In this document: piece after piece, positions 6,615 to 7,168 of the stretch
Numbering within the stretch: position 1 is the stretch's first letter
Layout of the letters: the number at the start of each line of letters is the position of its first letter
Assembly (NCBI GenBank): GCA_041742255.1
Contig: JBGSIZ010000314.1
Span: 1 to 7,168 of the forward strand
Length of the DNA: 7,168 bases
Direction of reading: 5' to 3'
DNA from: JBGSIZ01 sp041742255
Lineage (GTDB): Bacteria; Pseudomonadota; Alphaproteobacteria; Rhodobacterales; Rhodobacteraceae
Notes under the pieces: model-generated
What the model was told of the DNA's origin: nothing
Seen by the model: only the letters and a program-made list of their open reading frames with translations
The model's database searches: none
Made by a program: the position numbers and the translations under genes

Positions 6615-7168
6615 TGGCCGCTGACGACGACAACGACGACGATCGCACCCGGATCGGCAATGTGCCGTTGCCGCCCAAACCGGATGCGCCGCCCCCAGTA
6701 ACATCCGCCCCGCCCGCGCGTGTGGTGCCGGACGAAGACGCCACGCAGTTCACGGCGATGCCCGTTGTGCCAGCGGGGCCAGTGGTGCCCGCTGCTGCCC
6801 TTGTCGACATTGACCCTGACAAGACAGCGCCGCCTGTTTCCTTGGCCCCAGTGTCGGTTCCGCCGGTGTCGGTTCCGCCCGTATCCGCGCCACCCGTGTC
6901 ACAGCCCCCGTCCGAGGACGCGACGCAGTTCGTGGCAGCACCGATCCCGCCATCCGTGCCGCCCGTTTCCAATCCCGTTTCCAACCCCGTTGCCAACCCC
7001 GTTGCCAACCCCGTTTCGGGGCCCCCTGACAACGACGCGACGCAGTTCACGGCGGCCCCCGGCGCGGTGGCCAGACCTGCTCCGGTTTCCATGCCCCCGG
7101 TCTCTGCTGCCGTCCCTGCGCCACCCGTGGACCGGACCGCGCCGCCTGTGACCACCGCCGCCGAACCC
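6614..7168 (+). CDS. N-terminal part of a Pro-rich, Asp-x-Thr-repeat protein; probable T6SS Ser/Thr kinase PpkA (3' partial)
   Basis: A reading frame starts at ATG 6614, overlapping the pppA stop (TGATG), and stays open for 185 codons to the window edge. A GTG immediately upstream (6611) is an alternative start. Only a weak GGAA stands 8 nt before the ATG, so coupling to pppA is likely. The residues begin with an acidic run (D4-D10) and then form a low-complexity tail rich in Pro, Val, Ala and Ser, with no hydrophobic segment. Short acidic-threonine motifs recur: DRTRI (T12), DEDATQF (T44), DKTAP (T71), EDATQF (T104), DNDATQF (T143) and DRTAP (T175). T6SS loci often place the kinase PpkA beside PppA and TagF, and threonines in an acidic setting suit phosphorylation and FHA binding. 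That makes PpkA the best guess. An FHA-domain protein (Fha/TagH) or another Pro-rich T6SS protein is possible, because no kinase motif is visible in the window. The reading frame is secure; the function is not. Confidence 0.8.
   Translation, partial: MAADDDNDDDRTRIGNVPLPPKPDAPPPVTSAPPARVVPDEDATQFTAMPVVPAGPVVPAAALVDIDPDKTAPPVSLAPVSVPPVSVPPVSAPPVSQPPSEDATQFVAAPIPPSVPPVSNPVSNPVANPVANPVSGPPDNDATQFTAAPGAVARPAPVSMPPVSAAVPAPPVDRTAPPVTTAAEP
6851..6910 (+). repeat. Four 15-bp units encoding Val-Ser-x-Pro-Pro
   Basis: Units at 6851-6865, 6866-6880, 6881-6895 and 6896-6910 encode VSVPP, VSVPP, VSAPP and VSQPP. The first two differ only at the last base, so part of the array looks recently duplicated. 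It forms a Pro-rich linker between two Asp-x-Thr motifs. Confidence 0.85.
6965..7012 (+). repeat. Four 12-bp tandem units encoding Val-(Ser/Ala)-Asn-Pro
   Basis: Units at 6965-6976, 6977-6988, 6989-7000 and 7001-7012 encode VSNP, VSNP, VANP and VANP, followed by a partial unit (GTTTCG). Units three and four are identical in DNA, and the others differ by one or two bases. Because 12 is a multiple of three, copy-number change would keep the frame. Confidence 0.9.

Larger units (their letters stand above)
6731..7048 (+). repeat. Three dispersed copies of an acidic DATQF motif in the last reading frame
   Basis: Copies encode DEDATQF (6731-6751), EDATQF (6914-6931) and DNDATQF (7028-7048), each followed by T/V-A-(A/M)-P. 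The core GAC-GC(C/G)-ACG-CAG-TTC is nearly identical in DNA. Spacings of 60 and 39 residues exclude a simple tandem array. Confidence 0.85.

Noticed and set aside
5169..6704. A 511-codon open frame on the opposite strand across tagF and pppA
   Set aside because: It is codon-aligned with pppA and explained by the same codon avoidance; its product is low-complexity Arg/Gly/His-rich and shares no domain, while both + strand genes carry full family motifs.
6965..7017. Short tandem units considered as a CRISPR-like or protein-binding iteron array
   Set aside because: Units are 12 bp with no spacers, lie in frame within a coding sequence, and encode a Pro-rich linker.
6550..7155. Opposite-strand frame rich in Gly and Thr over the last gene
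   Set aside because: It is the reverse image of Pro/Val/Asp-rich coding repeats; the + strand frame has a coupled start and meaningful acidic-threonine motifs.
1..7168. Internal promoters, terminators, RNA genes or mobile elements
   Set aside because: All junctions overlap, leaving no non-coding DNA, and I saw no tRNA-like, rRNA-like, transposase or inverted-repeat signals.

Overview
The window lies inside a type VI secretion system (T6SS) cluster, and all genes read on the + strand. The DNA is GC-rich, with GC-ending codons and no TTA, CTA or TCA codons over most of tssM. Together with TssL and TssM resembling those of alphaproteobacterial T6SS loci, this suggests an alphaproteobacterium, perhaps from the Rhodobacterales. 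That placement is an inference from sequence style, not a database match.

Layout: (1) 1-1533, TssL (DotU/ImpK family) with a Gln/Tyr/Pro-rich N-terminal tail, one membrane segment and a C-terminal OmpA-like peptidoglycan-binding domain. Its 5' end lies outside the window. (2) 1530-5135, TssM (IcmF/VasK family), complete, with an intact Walker A motif. (3) 5132-5851, TagF, a post-translational T6SS repressor. (4) 5838-6614, a PP2C-type Ser/Thr phosphatase (PppA). (5) 6614 to the window end, the first 185 codons of a proline-rich protein with repeated Asp-x-Thr motifs. By position and motif style it is most likely the N-terminal tail of the T6SS Ser/Thr kinase PpkA, but no kinase domain lies in the window.

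The genes are packed without gaps: every junction overlaps (4, 4, 14 and 1 nt), so there is no room for internal promoters or terminators. This indicates one operon with translational coupling. Two junctions have good Shine-Dalgarno sequences (before tssM and pppA); two do not (before tagF and the last gene).

How the genes fit together: TssL and TssM form the inner-membrane complex that anchors the sheath, with TssL holding peptidoglycan through its OmpA domain and TssM spanning the periplasm. TagF, PppA and the presumed kinase form the post-translational switch known from Pseudomonas and Agrobacterium, in which threonine phosphorylation and an FHA-domain protein control assembly. The most interesting signals are two sets of candidate phospho-threonine/FHA sites: an R-T-V-F-G motif at the very start of the window in TssL, and six Asp-x-Thr motifs spaced about 27-39 residues apart in the last protein. 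I see no mobile element, CRISPR array, RNA gene or unknown system; this is a recognisable T6SS structural-plus-regulatory block.
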